64,000 bases of DNA from Pictodentalium vernedei. Its lineage: Eukaryota; Mollusca; Scaphopoda; Dentaliida; Dentaliidae. This document shows, one piece after another, positions 56,056 through 64,000 of the stretch. The notes beneath the pieces were generated by a model. That model did no database searches and had not been told where the DNA came from. It was given only the letters and a program-made list of their open reading frames with translations. Every line of letters begins with the position of its first letter. Within the stretch, counting starts at the first letter, position 1. Where the stretch lies: NCBI GenBank assembly GCA_031216915.1, contig CM062294.1, positions 167,355,455 to 167,419,454 of the forward strand, written 5' to 3'. The translations under genes and the position numbers were made by a program.

Positions 56056-56331
56056 GTGGATTCGATGATGCGAGTTTTAACTCGTAAATTCCCCGCTGAT
56101 GCCGCGAAACAGATTGCATCGAGTGCTCTCAAAATCGGAAAGAAAACGGCGATCGGTGCGGGTAAGAAAGCTGCGACCGAGGCGAGCGGTAGAATAGCTT
56201 CGGAAGCCGGTAAGAGAGGTGCCGACGCTTTGATTAATAAATTGATAACTCCAAATGATCGAGAATCGAACCGAAAAGTTGGAGAGATTTCTATGATGAT
56301 GTCGTATCGATACAAGACTTGGCTAAAATGA
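56056..56331 (+). CDS. Small basic Ala/Lys-rich Polinton protein (core-like)
   Basis: The 91-residue frame has amphipathic, basic helices: AAKQIASSALKIGKKTAIGA, GKKAATEASGRIASEAGKR, then GADALINKLITPNDRES. The composition suits a DNA-condensing or membrane-interacting virion protein, like adenoviral core peptides. Similar proteins sit at this place in other Polintons, from family knowledge. The last ~15 residues (MMMSYRYKTWLK) may follow a small frameshift, because an alternative frame continues to 56364. The start lacks an A-rich leader, so an upstream ATG at about 55996 in a broken frame is possible. Confidence 0.6.
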   Translation: MDSMMRVLTRKFPADAAKQIASSALKIGKKTAIGAGKKAATEASGRIASEAGKRGADALINKLITPNDRESNRKVGEISMMMSYRYKTWLK

Positions 56332-56390
56332 CGAAAGGATCGGGATTGAAAGTGATTTATAAATAATAAAAAAAACTTATATATACATAT

Positions 56391-56673
56391 AGGATGAAAG
56401 ACTCTGACGCCGATGGGGATCGAACCACTGCCTGGGTGAGAGTACACTTCTGCGGCACCAACCGCCTAGCGAAACTGGACAAGCGCCATAGACCACTCGA
56501 CTACCGACAAGCCCCCCAAAAGGCATGCTAGTAGATCGAACGTCAATGGAACTGGCACAGTCCACACGAAATTACTGGGTATCCCCAGAATTAGTTGTTT
56601 ACAATGAATTATACCATGTAATGCAGATGAAATCATTGAGAATCAATCTCTTTTTCAAATTTCCTGCTTAAGG
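56391..56673 (-). repeat. tRNA-like repeat unit, copy 1 (283 bp)
   Basis: On the minus strand: box A-like TAGTCGAGTGGTCTATGG, about 55 nt, then box B GGTTCGATCCCC. The long A-to-B distance suggests a class-II (Leu/Ser-type) tRNA origin or an insertion. The acceptor stem is not clearly paired. The unit ends at ttcctgcttaagg and is about 95% identical to 56714-56996. Confidence 0.7.
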
Positions 56674-56713
56674 TACAAAATACAGAATTTGGCACTTCTG
56701 TTATGCATTTTTT

Positions 56714-56996
56714 AGGATGAAAGACTCTGACGACGATGGGGATCGAACCACTGCTTTGATGAGAGTACACTTCTGCGGCACCAATCGCCTAGCGAAACTG
56801 GACCAGCGCCATAGACCACTCGACTATCGACAAGCCCCCAAAAAGGCATGCTAGCTGATCGAGCGTCCATGGAACTGGCACAGTCCACACGAAATTACTC
56901 GGTATCCCCAGAATTAGTTGTTTACAATGAATTATACCATGTAATGCAGATGAAATCAGTGAGAGTCAATCTTTTTTTCAAATTTCCTGCTTAAGG
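56714..56996 (-). repeat. tRNA-like repeat unit, copy 2 (283 bp)
   Basis: A direct repeat of 56391-56673 with a 40-bp spacer between them (period 323). It starts aggatgaaagactctgacga and ends ttcctgcttaagg. Differences are scattered point changes. Confidence 0.75.
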
Positions 56997-57082
56997 AATA
57001 TATATATATATATATAAATAGAAATTAAAATAGAAAAAAGCATAATTCAAAACATAGTAAAAAACAAACTGGAGAGAAAAAA

Positions 57083-57905
57083 ATGAATATCAAAGACATG
57101 TCTTGGAATGACGTGATGACCAAGAGGTCGAATGACGAGTTCTTTTCCAAGAGCATAAGAGGTCTGATAGTGGGAAAATCGAATTGCGGAAAGACGAATC
57201 TCTTGATGAATCTATTGTTGCGACCTTGTTTGTTGGATTACGACAGATTATTCGTTTTCGGCAAGAGTCTCTTTCAACCAGAATGCAGATTGCTTTGAGA
57301 GTGCATGGTACGTAAATTACCCAAGGATGTTATGTCGAGAATCTTCGACAGCCGGAGACGAATTTGAAGGATACACGACTTCGAATATATTGGAAGGAGC
57401 GGCGAGAGAATTGACCAAGAGAAACTTGGAGTGTTCGAACGTGGAATGTCAGTTTTGCGAGAATGCTAATGATGTTCCCGATCCTAGACAGTTGAAGTCG
57501 GAGAATAAGAATCTCATGATCTTCGACGATCTACTCTTGGAGAGACAAAATCGATGCGGATCGTATTACGTTCGAGGACGTCACAGAAACGTGGATAGTT
57601 TCTATTTGTCTCAGAATTATTTTCGACTGCCCAGACAGACAATAAGGGAGAATGCTAATTCTCTGTGTCTCTTTCATCAGGATCTCAAAAATCTCAATGA
57701 CATCTATGGAGATCACGTGGCCAATGGCATGAGTAGGGAAGAATTCAGGAGATTTTGTAAGAAGTTGTGGGACAAAGGACTTCACAATTTCGTGGTGATC
57801 GATTTGACTAACGAATTTAACAACGGAAAATATCGAAGCGGATTCGACGATTTTTTTTATATTCATCATAATAACAGAGAAGAAAATAAAAAAAATATCG
57901 ATAAA
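57083..57905 (+). pseudogene. Polinton packaging ATPase (FtsK/HerA, A32-like)
   Basis: DNA-packaging ATPase of the virion-type Polinton. The first frame (ATG 57083) has the Walker A motif GKSNCGKT at residues 31-38, followed by NLLMNLLLRP. A TGA at 57296 ends it, and after a further shift the frame 57327-58088 has Walker B LMIFDDLL (about 57513-57536). It continues with RGRHRNVDSFYLSQNYF, a sensor-like region, and a Cys pair CQFCENAND. Total length (~270 residues) fits the family. The frame then runs on without a stop through the spacer into the next gene. One stop and one frameshift make it non-functional. Confidence 0.85.
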
Positions 57906-57944
57906 ATATTAAAAAAATATATAAATAATAATAATAATACAAAA

Positions 57945-58691
57945 ATGTCAGGCCATCATCTATTAGAACAGACAGTCGAGACTACGGCTGCGAAACAATC
58001 CTTTCAAATCATAGTGAGTCACAACATAACTCGATTCACGACTAAATTCGAACCTTCCATCGAATTGAAGAAGGAAAAAGAGATATGAGATGGCGTTGGT
58101 TAATCTCGAGACTTACTATTCGCTTGCCAACGTCGCCGAAAAGAATAATTAAGTATTCAAGTATTCCAATGGAGTCCATTGGTTTGAGATACGAATTCCC
58201 ATAAGAAGTTATGACATAGACAATCTGAACCATCACATCCAGACGAGACTGAAGACCGATGGTCATGGAAGCAAGATGATAAGAATTGCTCCCAATATGA
58301 GTACTCTGCAGACGATGGACTTGGGAGATAATTTTCGAGTGGATTTTAGTGCAGAAGATTCGATCGGTAAGACGTTGGGATTCAATTGAAAGATGTATCG
58401 AGGTCATGCCACGTCCGAAAATATGGTCGACATTCTCGCGGTCAATAGCATTTTAGTGAATGTCACTGTGATCTCGGGAAGTTACATCGATGGTAGCTCT
58501 CAGTCTACTCGTTTTTTTCGGATGTTTCTGCAGGTTACAAGATCGTGGAGTGACCTCGAAATCTCGTCTATCTACCCATGATCTTGGACACGTTGTATAG
58601 CATCGAAACCATGTTGACGGATCAGAATGGAGATCTGTTAGATCTTTGTGGAGAGAGAGTGACTATACGATTTCACATCAGAGAGATTTGA
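57945..58691 (+). pseudogene. Polinton penton-like minor capsid protein, broken
   Basis: The first part from ATG 57945 (MSGHHLLEQTVETTAAKQSF ... IELKKEKEI) is in frame with the ATPase read-through and stops at 58086. A second frame starts at 58090 (MALVNLETYYSLANVAEKNN). A third runs from about 58160 with DIDNLNHHIQ and DFSAEDSIGKTLGF, to a stop near 58387. A fourth has GHATSENMVDILAVNSILVN and VISGSYIDGS (58408-58490). The last carries LTDQNGDLLDLCGE-type residues and FHIREI before the stop at 58689. This block order fits the single jelly-roll vertex protein of Polintons. At least three frame disruptions are present. Confidence 0.7.
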
Positions 58692-58920
58692 AAAGAAATT
58701 AAGTAAAGAAAAAAAAATAATAATAAATGTAATTTATAAAAAAAAAAAAAAATTTTTAAATTTTTTTTTATATATTTATATAAGAAATAGAAATAAAAAA
58801 AAATAAAAAAAACAAACTTATAATAGTTACAATAATTAAAAAAAAACAACTTATAATATTCCTAATTAAAAATATTTATAATCCAGTGAAAAAAAACAAC
58901 AAATATGAGAAACAACAAAT

Positions 58921-59589
58921 ATGAGTAGTAGTCGATATATCATTAAAAACGTGAACATATCCGAAGGACAGAAAGCTAAACTTCACAGAGCATTAAGTCA
59001 TCGAGGCGAGGCCGTTAGATTTAAATTCTGTTACGAAGATCTGGTGAGTGGCGGTAGCGATCGGATTGCCTGGACTAAAACTCAAATCAAAAGGATGGAG
59101 AAAGTGATTCGTAATCAAATGGGAAAGACGGTGAGATTGAGTCCCGCTCAATTGAGATACAATCTGAGAATGAAAGGTGGTTTCTTACCGCTATTGGCGG
59201 GACTCGCCGCTAAAGCATTACCCATTCTCACGAAGACGGTGTTGCCAGCTCTGGGCGTTGGAGCTCTCTCAGGACTCACTAGCTCGGAAGTCGACAAATT
59301 AATGGGTAGAGGATTGTTTCTGAAGAAGAGAGGAAACAGACTATTTTTGAAGAAGGGTGGAGCTGTGTGTCGCGTAGATGTTGAAGGTAAAGGATTGTAT
59401 CTAGGACACATAAGAAAAGGTGGCAATGCTTTCCTCAGAGACGGTCTCTATCTGAAGACTGGAGAAAATGTGGAACCGACTGGTAAAGGTTTATTGTTCG
59501 GTCAGAATTCGCCATTTAAGAATATAACCATTTTGGGTATATATGTTATTATAAAAAAAATAATGATTAAAAAACAAAATAACAATTAA
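58921..59589 (+). CDS. Polinton membrane-active/minor capsid-like protein, open
   Basis: 222 codons without a stop. Residues 1-83 are basic and soluble, with a WTKTQIKRMEKVIRNQ helix. Residues 85-119 form a Gly/Ala/Leu-rich hydrophobic stretch (GGFLPLLAGLAAKALPILTK, ending LGVGALSGL) typical of membrane-active virion peptides. The C-terminal half has short repeats RGLFLKKR, LFLKKGG, KGLYLG and DGLYLKTG, then FGQNSPFKNITILG. Family members usually end just after this point, so the tail IYVIIKKIMIKKQNNN probably reflects a lost stop. The start is preceded by acaacaaatatgag duplicated at 58901-58923. It is the best-preserved Polinton gene here. Confidence 0.8.
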   Translation: MSSSRYIIKNVNISEGQKAKLHRALSHRGEAVRFKFCYEDLVSGGSDRIAWTKTQIKRMEKVIRNQMGKTVRLSPAQLRYNLRMKGGFLPLLAGLAAKALPILTKTVLPALGVGALSGLTSSEVDKLMGRGLFLKKRGNRLFLKKGGAVCRVDVEGKGLYLGHIRKGGNAFLRDGLYLKTGENVEPTGKGLLFGQNSPFKNITILGIYVIIKKIMIKKQNNN

Positions 59590-59818
59590 AAAAATTAAAC
59601 AAAATGAGAGAAAACAGCTTCCAACAGACGTGTTCACAAGACGTTCGTATTATGAAAAGCTTTTAGATTTTTCACAATCTTTACACGAGTATGCATTTGA
59701 AACAATTCAATTGGAACAAATCGTAAACGATGCATGTTGAAATGGGTACGGAACGTTGTTTTCTTTAATATTGTTTATCATATTCCTAAATCGAAGCTAT
59801 TTCGAAAATATCGAAACG

Positions 59819-60160
59819 ATGAAGTGTGAAAAAAATGTGTCTTTCCAAGATTATAACATGATTATAGATGTTCTAAATCGTTTAAATTACGATGTGACAT
59901 TTGTAGAATGTTATAATCACGAGAAATATTGTTATATAATTTTTTGTGCGAAAAACGTAGTTAATGTATTCGATCGTGGAAGTGGTGAAAATATTGAAAA
60001 ATCTATTCGAGAGTGTGTCAAATTTATTCGCAGATTGCACATGTGCACATTAAATAGATCATGGATCGAATTTGCTGAAAGGTTAAAAATCATTATCAAT
60101 TATTTCCCGTATCAAACTAACGAAAAAAATGATGGTTTTATCGAAATACGAGAAGCATAA
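59819..60160 (+). CDS. Unrecognised Polinton-borne small protein
   Basis: 113 residues from ATG 59819 (MKCEKNVSFQDYNMIIDVLN). Features are a Cys-containing, aromatic-rich centre (VTFVECYNHEKYCYIIFCAK) and a helical C-terminus. I recognise no motif. The frame is open further upstream to 59756 but with no ATG there. A short broken frame precedes it (59604-59666, MRENSFQQTCSQDVRIMKSF), perhaps a remnant of its N-terminus or another gene. Confidence 0.5.
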   Translation: MKCEKNVSFQDYNMIIDVLNRLNYDVTFVECYNHEKYCYIIFCAKNVVNVFDRGSGENIEKSIRECVKFIRRLHMCTLNRSWIEFAERLKIIINYFPYQTNEKNDGFIEIREA

Positions 60161-60180
60161 ACTCCAACTTTCGAAAAAAA

Positions 60181-60333
60181 ATGTCATCTCTTTCCAAATT
60201 ATATTTCCGTCGTTTGAGGGACGAATTAGATGGAAATTGTTTTCCACAATTGCTGACAGAAACATCTGATGTTTTACGGTATAAATTATTGTGTTACGCA
60301 CGGGTAATTTGTTATGACATTGCGGTCAGTTGA
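60181..60333 (+). CDS. Tiny open frame, unrecognised
   Basis: 50 codons (MSSLSKLYFRRLRDELDGNC...) directly after an A-rich leader like those before the other Polinton genes. It ends as the composition changes near 60310, so it may be the start of a gene cut by the insertion that follows. Confidence 0.35.
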   Translation: MSSLSKLYFRRLRDELDGNCFPQLLTETSDVLRYKLLCYARVICYDIAVS

Positions 60334-60885
60334 TTAGGACAGTGTAAGGTTTGTCCATTCTCGCTTTGCAGTTCCACGCGGCTGGTTTCATTTATCGATT
60401 CTTTTCCCGCACATGTATCTTGTTAAGGTCTTGTCTTAGCAAGATATCTATGCGGAGGAAGGATTGTTTTATCACCATGTTTATTAGATATTCTGCGATC
60501 CTTCTGCCATTGAGGACGTATTGGCGTTTTGTGCCGTTGTTTTTGTGATCATGTTCAGTGCACAGCAGGGATTATTGCATGAGATCGGTTGAGCGCTGTG
60601 AAAATGCATTTGCTAGAACTGTAATCTTGATACTCATTTTCCGTAGTCATCCTACGGTTAAGTGTGGTTCTAATTTATAGGCGGTATTGATGGTACGCCT
60701 TGATGTATTGGAGAGATTTTGTAGGGTTTTTGCATGAGACCCAGAGTATATTTTCGGTATTAATAAATGCCTCTTGCCGCACTGCAGAGCCTTACCAATG
60801 TTGTGTTCAGATGTTTCTGTCGGGTGTGGGGGTTGTGGAATAATGGTAAGCATGATCGTAATAGACGAGAAGTATTCATTCATTC
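60310..60885 (-). other. Possible foreign insertion within the Polinton
   Basis: Base composition rises from AT-rich Polinton spacer to balanced DNA and back. Minus-strand frames (60883-60647, and one around 60545-60370 reading VLNGRRIAEYLINMVIKQSF) look like decayed coding sequence of some retroelement, but I cannot name it. Confidence 0.35.
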
Positions 60886-61038
60886 ATTTGATGATGAGAA
60901 GAGTAGGTATGTTGTTATTAAAAAAACATAATATTTATGAAAAAGAAAAAAAATATAAAAAAAATAATTCGAAAAACAAAATAATAAAAAAAAAATACTA
61001 AGAATAGAATTTTTTTATTTTTTATAAAAATAAAAATT

Positions 61039-61468
61039 ATGAATAAAAGGAACGATTCCATGGAATTGAGAGCTTGGTTTCTTCGAAGGGCATTGTGTAT
61101 AGCTTACACGATCTGTGTGAAAGAACAATTTCCTCATGTCATGCATGAATGATGTCTCGGTTGTCGAGAGGAGAGAAAATAAATTTAATCGCATTGATCA
61201 TTCGTGTCTCATGATGGAATGGAAAGACATCATCACTGTGTATTTCATGCCCACATTGGAATACGTCTGGCACGATGACGTGATCAAATGTTGGAATCAA
61301 TTAGTGTTTGGTGTTGGAAAACCCAAGCCCACTAATTCGGAAGAGTTGAAGTTAGTGCATCAAAATCTCACCAGCGAAGACAGAGAATGCGTTTTTGAAT
61401 ATTTGTTGGAAAGGGAAGACCACAAATTTTCCGACAGGAATCTCATTTTTTATGAATTCCTTGTGTAA
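61039..61468 (+). pseudogene. Unrecognised Polinton-borne protein, one frameshift
   Basis: The first frame, ATG 61039, gives MNKRNDSMELRAWFLRRALC... and stops at 61149; the second frame, from about 61136, gives 110 codons (DDVIKCWNQLVFGVGKPKPT, then EDRECVFEYLLEREDHKFSD). A single-base shift near 61140 would account for the break. No known motif. The A-rich leader just before 61039 matches other genes of the element. Confidence 0.45.
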
Positions 61469-61621
61469 GGGAAGAAAACATTAAAAAAAAATTGTTTTTT
61501 GTTAAATAATAAGGAGGTGAAAATAATAAAAAAAATACATAAAAAATAATAATAGATAATAAATAAAATAAAAATGAAAATGTAACTTTGAAGTAAAAAC
61601 ATCTATCCATCGTTAGAGAAG

Positions 61622-62170
61622 GTGGAGCCCACGGCACCTCTTCTATCACCAGAAAGTAGAGATGACGAGGCGCAAAGGTATCGAACTGAACAAATCAATA
61701 GAATTCAATCGTATCTGATGCGAGAGAGAAATTCTTGTTGTTCGCTCAATAAGAAATATTCGAGATTAGAGAAATTTGTGAGTGGTGTGGATTTGACTCT
61801 CATCATGGTCTCTATGGGTTTGAATGTTGCCAGAATCAGTGTATTGTCGACTGCCGCCATTGCTCTTCCAGTCGTATTGGCCGTAGAAGGATTGGCTTTG
61901 ACTGCTGGATTCCTCAGTACAATCAGAAAATTTTTTGTTAAGTAATTTTCCGTGAAGGCCAAGAAACCCAAAAACATCAGCATTTTAGCCAATGCAAAGA
62001 TCGACTCTATGTCAGATAAGATCTCTCTGGCATTGAAAGACGGTCGATTTCATTTTTGTTTTTCAGTCAATATGTCGATATATTGACTGAAAAACAAAAT
62101 ATGAAGTCATGAAAGTGAAGATAAGAGTCAAAAGTCATCAGATTCTCAAGGAAGAATTTTCTCGTTGAAA
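61622..62170 (+). pseudogene. Polinton two-TM protein, start codon lost
   Basis: The frame reads from a GTG at 61622, where the family normally has ATG, with acidic N-terminus EPTAPLLSPESRDDEAQRYR. A Cys-containing helix (RERNSCCSLNKKYSRLEKFV) precedes two hydrophobic stretches (about residues 57-70 and 73-100: VLSTAAIALPVVLAVEGLAL). The frame stops at 61943; in a shifted frame the usual continuation (NISILANAKIDSMSDKISLA, about 61971-62030) follows. A perfect hairpin (62054-62099) then separates it from the last recognisable piece near 62105-62165. The function is unknown; it is probably membrane-located. Confidence 0.6.
62054..62099. repeat. Perfect hairpin, 20-bp arms, 6-nt loop
   Basis: ttttgtttttcagtcaatat and atattgactgaaaaacaaaa flank gtcgat. 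It sits inside the broken C-terminal part of the two-TM gene, so it looks like an insertion or a local foldback mutation. Confidence 0.85.
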
Positions 62171-62337
62171 AAAGTAGGCAAGGAGCGAGACAATCTTTTC
62201 GTAAATTATTGGATCTCCCACAAAATCCAGAAGCAATCGATTGAAAAAATGTACATATAAAAGAAGAAAAATTATATATAAATTGAAAAAAAATAAATAA
62301 TTAAAATAAATATATATACGAAAAAAACCAAAACAAA

Positions 62338-62794
62338 ATGTATTGCGTCAAACGCAAGAGAGTTACCGATACGGTTAACGTTAAAAAAATTCTGACAAAA
62401 AAATAAAAGTCCCTTGCTTCGCAGAACGTGTAAAATGTGTGGTTTGACAAAAATGCCATTCATCAAACATGGTGCCGGTTTGACAAATAAATTGATTAAT
62501 AATCGACCCGTCGAAACGCATCTGCCAGGACATCAATTCACGGAACCTGGCACGGAATTAAATAAGAGATTGAATTGAGATCTGACACCTACATCTTGGA
62601 GCAAACCCATCAATAGGGTGGATTCGGCCGTTTACGCTCACGATCTGTGCTACGCTAAACATCCCAATGTCGAGAATCGTAATCGAATCTGTGATAAAAA
62701 CATGTTGACGACGTTGAAAAATATACCAAATCCCACTAGGCGAGAGAGACTCGAACGTTCGTTGGTTGGTAAAGTGATTGGTACCAAACATTGA
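62338..62794 (+). pseudogene. Polinton zinc-ribbon (DUF5679-like) plus PLA2-like protein
   Basis: The first frame, ATG 62338-62406, begins MYCVKRKRV, where the first CxxC of a zinc ribbon is reduced to CVKR. The next frame from about 62420 has CKMCG, then the PLA2 domain: LPGHQFTEPGTELNKRLN as the calcium-loop region, a stop at 62576, and VYAHDLCYAKH with the His-Asp catalytic pair at 62639-62644. RRERLERSL and KVIGTKH follow, with a stop at 62792. Parvovirus-type PLA2 domains help virions leave endosomes. Here the frame break and two stops make the gene dead. Confidence 0.75.
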
Positions 62795-62824
62795 TTCGGA
62801 TGGGGTCATAAAAAAATGTTCAGA

Positions 62825-63621
62825 ATAAATTATTAACGAATGCACTGGCGAAGGAACTATACAAGCCCGTCACACATAAATTTTGAAGGAGAAGGGTATT
62901 TGTCAAAGGTCTGGATCAGATTTGGTCAGCCGATCTGGTCAACATGAAATTGCATTCGAAACGGAACAAGGGCATTAAATACATACTGACGGTCATCGAT
63001 GTGTTTTCGAAATACGGATGGATGACACCTCTGAAGAATTAGTCGGGAGTTTGTGTGGCCGAGGCTCTGAAGAGCATATTTGCATCATCTTCTCGAAAAC
63101 CGGATAAATTGTGGGTGGACAAAGGGAAGAAATTTTACAACAGTCATGTTCATCCATTGGTCGATCTGTATTCTGTCAAAAAGGAAGGGAAAGCTAACGT
63201 GATCGAACGTTGGAATAGAACCACAAAGGAAAGAATGTACAAGTATTTCACGACTAATAAGACTAAGAAATATATCGACGTTCTAGACAAACTGGTTGAA
63301 GAATACAACAAAATGCGACATAGATCGATCATGATGACTCCCGTGGAAGCTAGCAATCCTCGAAATGAAAAACGCGTCTTCGCTAATCTATATCCCGAAA
63401 GGACCAAGATCAAGAAGGAATCCAAACCACCGAAATTTGCAGTCGGCGATCGAGTGAGAATCACTTCTTATAAGTCACTCTTCGCAAAAGGCTACACTCC
63501 TCGATGGACCGAGGAAATCTCTAAGATCGCTAGAATATTTTACATGGATCCGGTGACTTACAGAATAGAAGTGTTAGAGGATGATGGAGATGACAGCACA
63601 GAAATTATTGGAACATTTTAG
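62825..63621 (+). pseudogene. Polinton integrase (retroviral-type DDE), stops
   Basis: One frame with stops at 62884 and 63040. Catalytic Asp-1 is in WSADLVNM (62932-62934), followed by ILTVIDVFSKYGW. Asp-2 is in LWVDKGKKFYN (63118-63120) and Glu in NVIERWNRTTKERM (63205-63207). The Asp-2 to Glu spacing is 28 residues, about seven fewer than the usual 35, pointing to an in-frame deletion. The C-terminal SH3-like part (KFAVGDRVRITSYKSLFAKG ... TPRWTEEI) is intact. The N-terminal zinc-binding HHCC part is not seen. It would insert the element into host DNA if active. Confidence 0.85.
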
Positions 63622-63795
63622 GAACAAGAATTGCAGAAGACAACATTTTGAAGAACCAACCCTTCACTTTTATTTTTTTTTTGCATATATATATAGTTAA
63701 AAGGAGAAAAAAATAATAAATAAAATTAATAATTAAAAGAAAAACAATTAATAATAAAAAGTGAATTAACATACACAGACAACAAAAAACAAAAC

Positions 63796-64000
63796 ATGAT
63801 GAATATATTAGATATAACTAAAGGTATATTGAGAGGCGAAAGCATTCAAGAATATGAAGTTCACAAGTACAAACCAGTGACTGGACCCTGTCTAAACAAT
63901 GCCTGTGAAATAAGAATCAACGTCGAAACTCAAGATCTGTTCGTTCATCCCAGCAAAAGTTACACTGTGATACAGGGCCGTCTTATCAAGGAAGACGGAA
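63796..64000 (+). CDS. Polinton major capsid protein (hexon-like), N-terminus, cut by window end
   Basis: ATG 63796 after an A-rich leader; 68 codons are open to the edge. The start MMNILDITKGILRGESIQEY followed by VHKYKPVTGPCLNNACEIRI and QDLFVHPSKSYTVIQGRL resembles the N-terminal jelly-roll of the capsid protein often seen beside the integrase in invertebrate Polintons. The rest, with the second jelly-roll, lies beyond 64000. No stop is seen in this part. Confidence 0.7.
   Translation, partial: MMNILDITKGILRGESIQEYEVHKYKPVTGPCLNNACEIRINVETQDLFVHPSKSYTVIQGRLIKEDG

Larger units (their letters stand above)
53789..64000 (+). mobile_element. Decayed Polinton/Maverick (adintovirus-like) element, incomplete
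   Basis: All genes lie on the plus strand, separated by AT-rich spacers of a, at and aat runs. The set includes packaging ATPase, penton-like and hexon-like capsid proteins, integrase, PLA2 protein and membrane-active proteins, the virion-type Polinton set. Protein-primed DNA polymerase B and the adenain-type protease are not in the window. Terminal inverted repeats were not identified. Many stops, frameshifts and start losses show an old copy; most spacers are still colinear. Confidence 0.85.

Overview
The window is animal (eukaryotic) nuclear DNA, very repeat-rich and with little host coding sequence. The evidence is three GT-AG exons of one extracellular protein, tRNA- and 5S-derived SINEs with target-site duplications, non-LTR retrotransposons, Tc1-like transposons, many palindromic MITEs and a decayed Polinton/Maverick (adintovirus-like) element. 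The repeat style (long tandem units, G-runs, TTAA-flanked foldback MITEs) and the type of extracellular domain fit a marine invertebrate, perhaps a mollusc or other lophotrochozoan. That placement is inference and weak.

Layout. 0-29 kb: no host exon recognised. It holds tandem tRNA-like units (94-790, 6.1-7.1 kb, 25.1-25.5 kb), a broken reverse transcriptase (5.4-6.1 kb), a hAT-type MITE (7.6-8.3 kb), a ~170-bp tandem array (8.6-10.6 kb), several SINEs (1.7, 11.6, 16.6, 17.5, 18.4, 26.0 kb), large inverted repeats (12.4-13.7 kb), TTAA-flanked MITE families, and a Tc1-like transposon with clear TIRs (26.7-28.2 kb). 29.4-45.9 kb: three phase-compatible exons of one plus-strand host gene (29466-29565, 33824-33975, 45677-45849), coding an EGF-like module and then an unnamed Trp/Asn-rich extracellular domain. 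The introns of 4.3 and 11.7 kb are packed with transposons, including a 4.6-kb non-LTR element (SGNH-esterase ORF1, endonuclease, FADD reverse transcriptase) that itself carries two MITEs. 46-54 kb: G-rich low-complexity DNA, a cluster of GC palindromes, another SINE, a (TTTA)-rich tract and a second broken Tc1-like transposase.

53.8-64 kb: a decayed Polinton. In plus-strand order it has a capsid-protein remnant, a DUF8207-type protein, a basic Ala/Lys-rich core-like protein, two tRNA-like tandem units, an FtsK/A32-like packaging ATPase, a penton-like minor capsid protein, a membrane-active Gly-rich protein, several unknown small genes, a two-TM protein, a zinc-ribbon plus parvovirus-type phospholipase A2 protein, a retroviral-type integrase, and the start of the major capsid protein, which runs off the window. 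Most genes carry stops, frameshifts or lost starts. The membrane-active gene and a few small frames are open. No DNA polymerase B or cysteine protease is seen; either may lie beyond 64000.

No bacterial-type operons, CRISPR arrays, rRNA operons or convincing functional tRNA genes were found. Family assignments rest on recognising motifs by eye; no database search was run.
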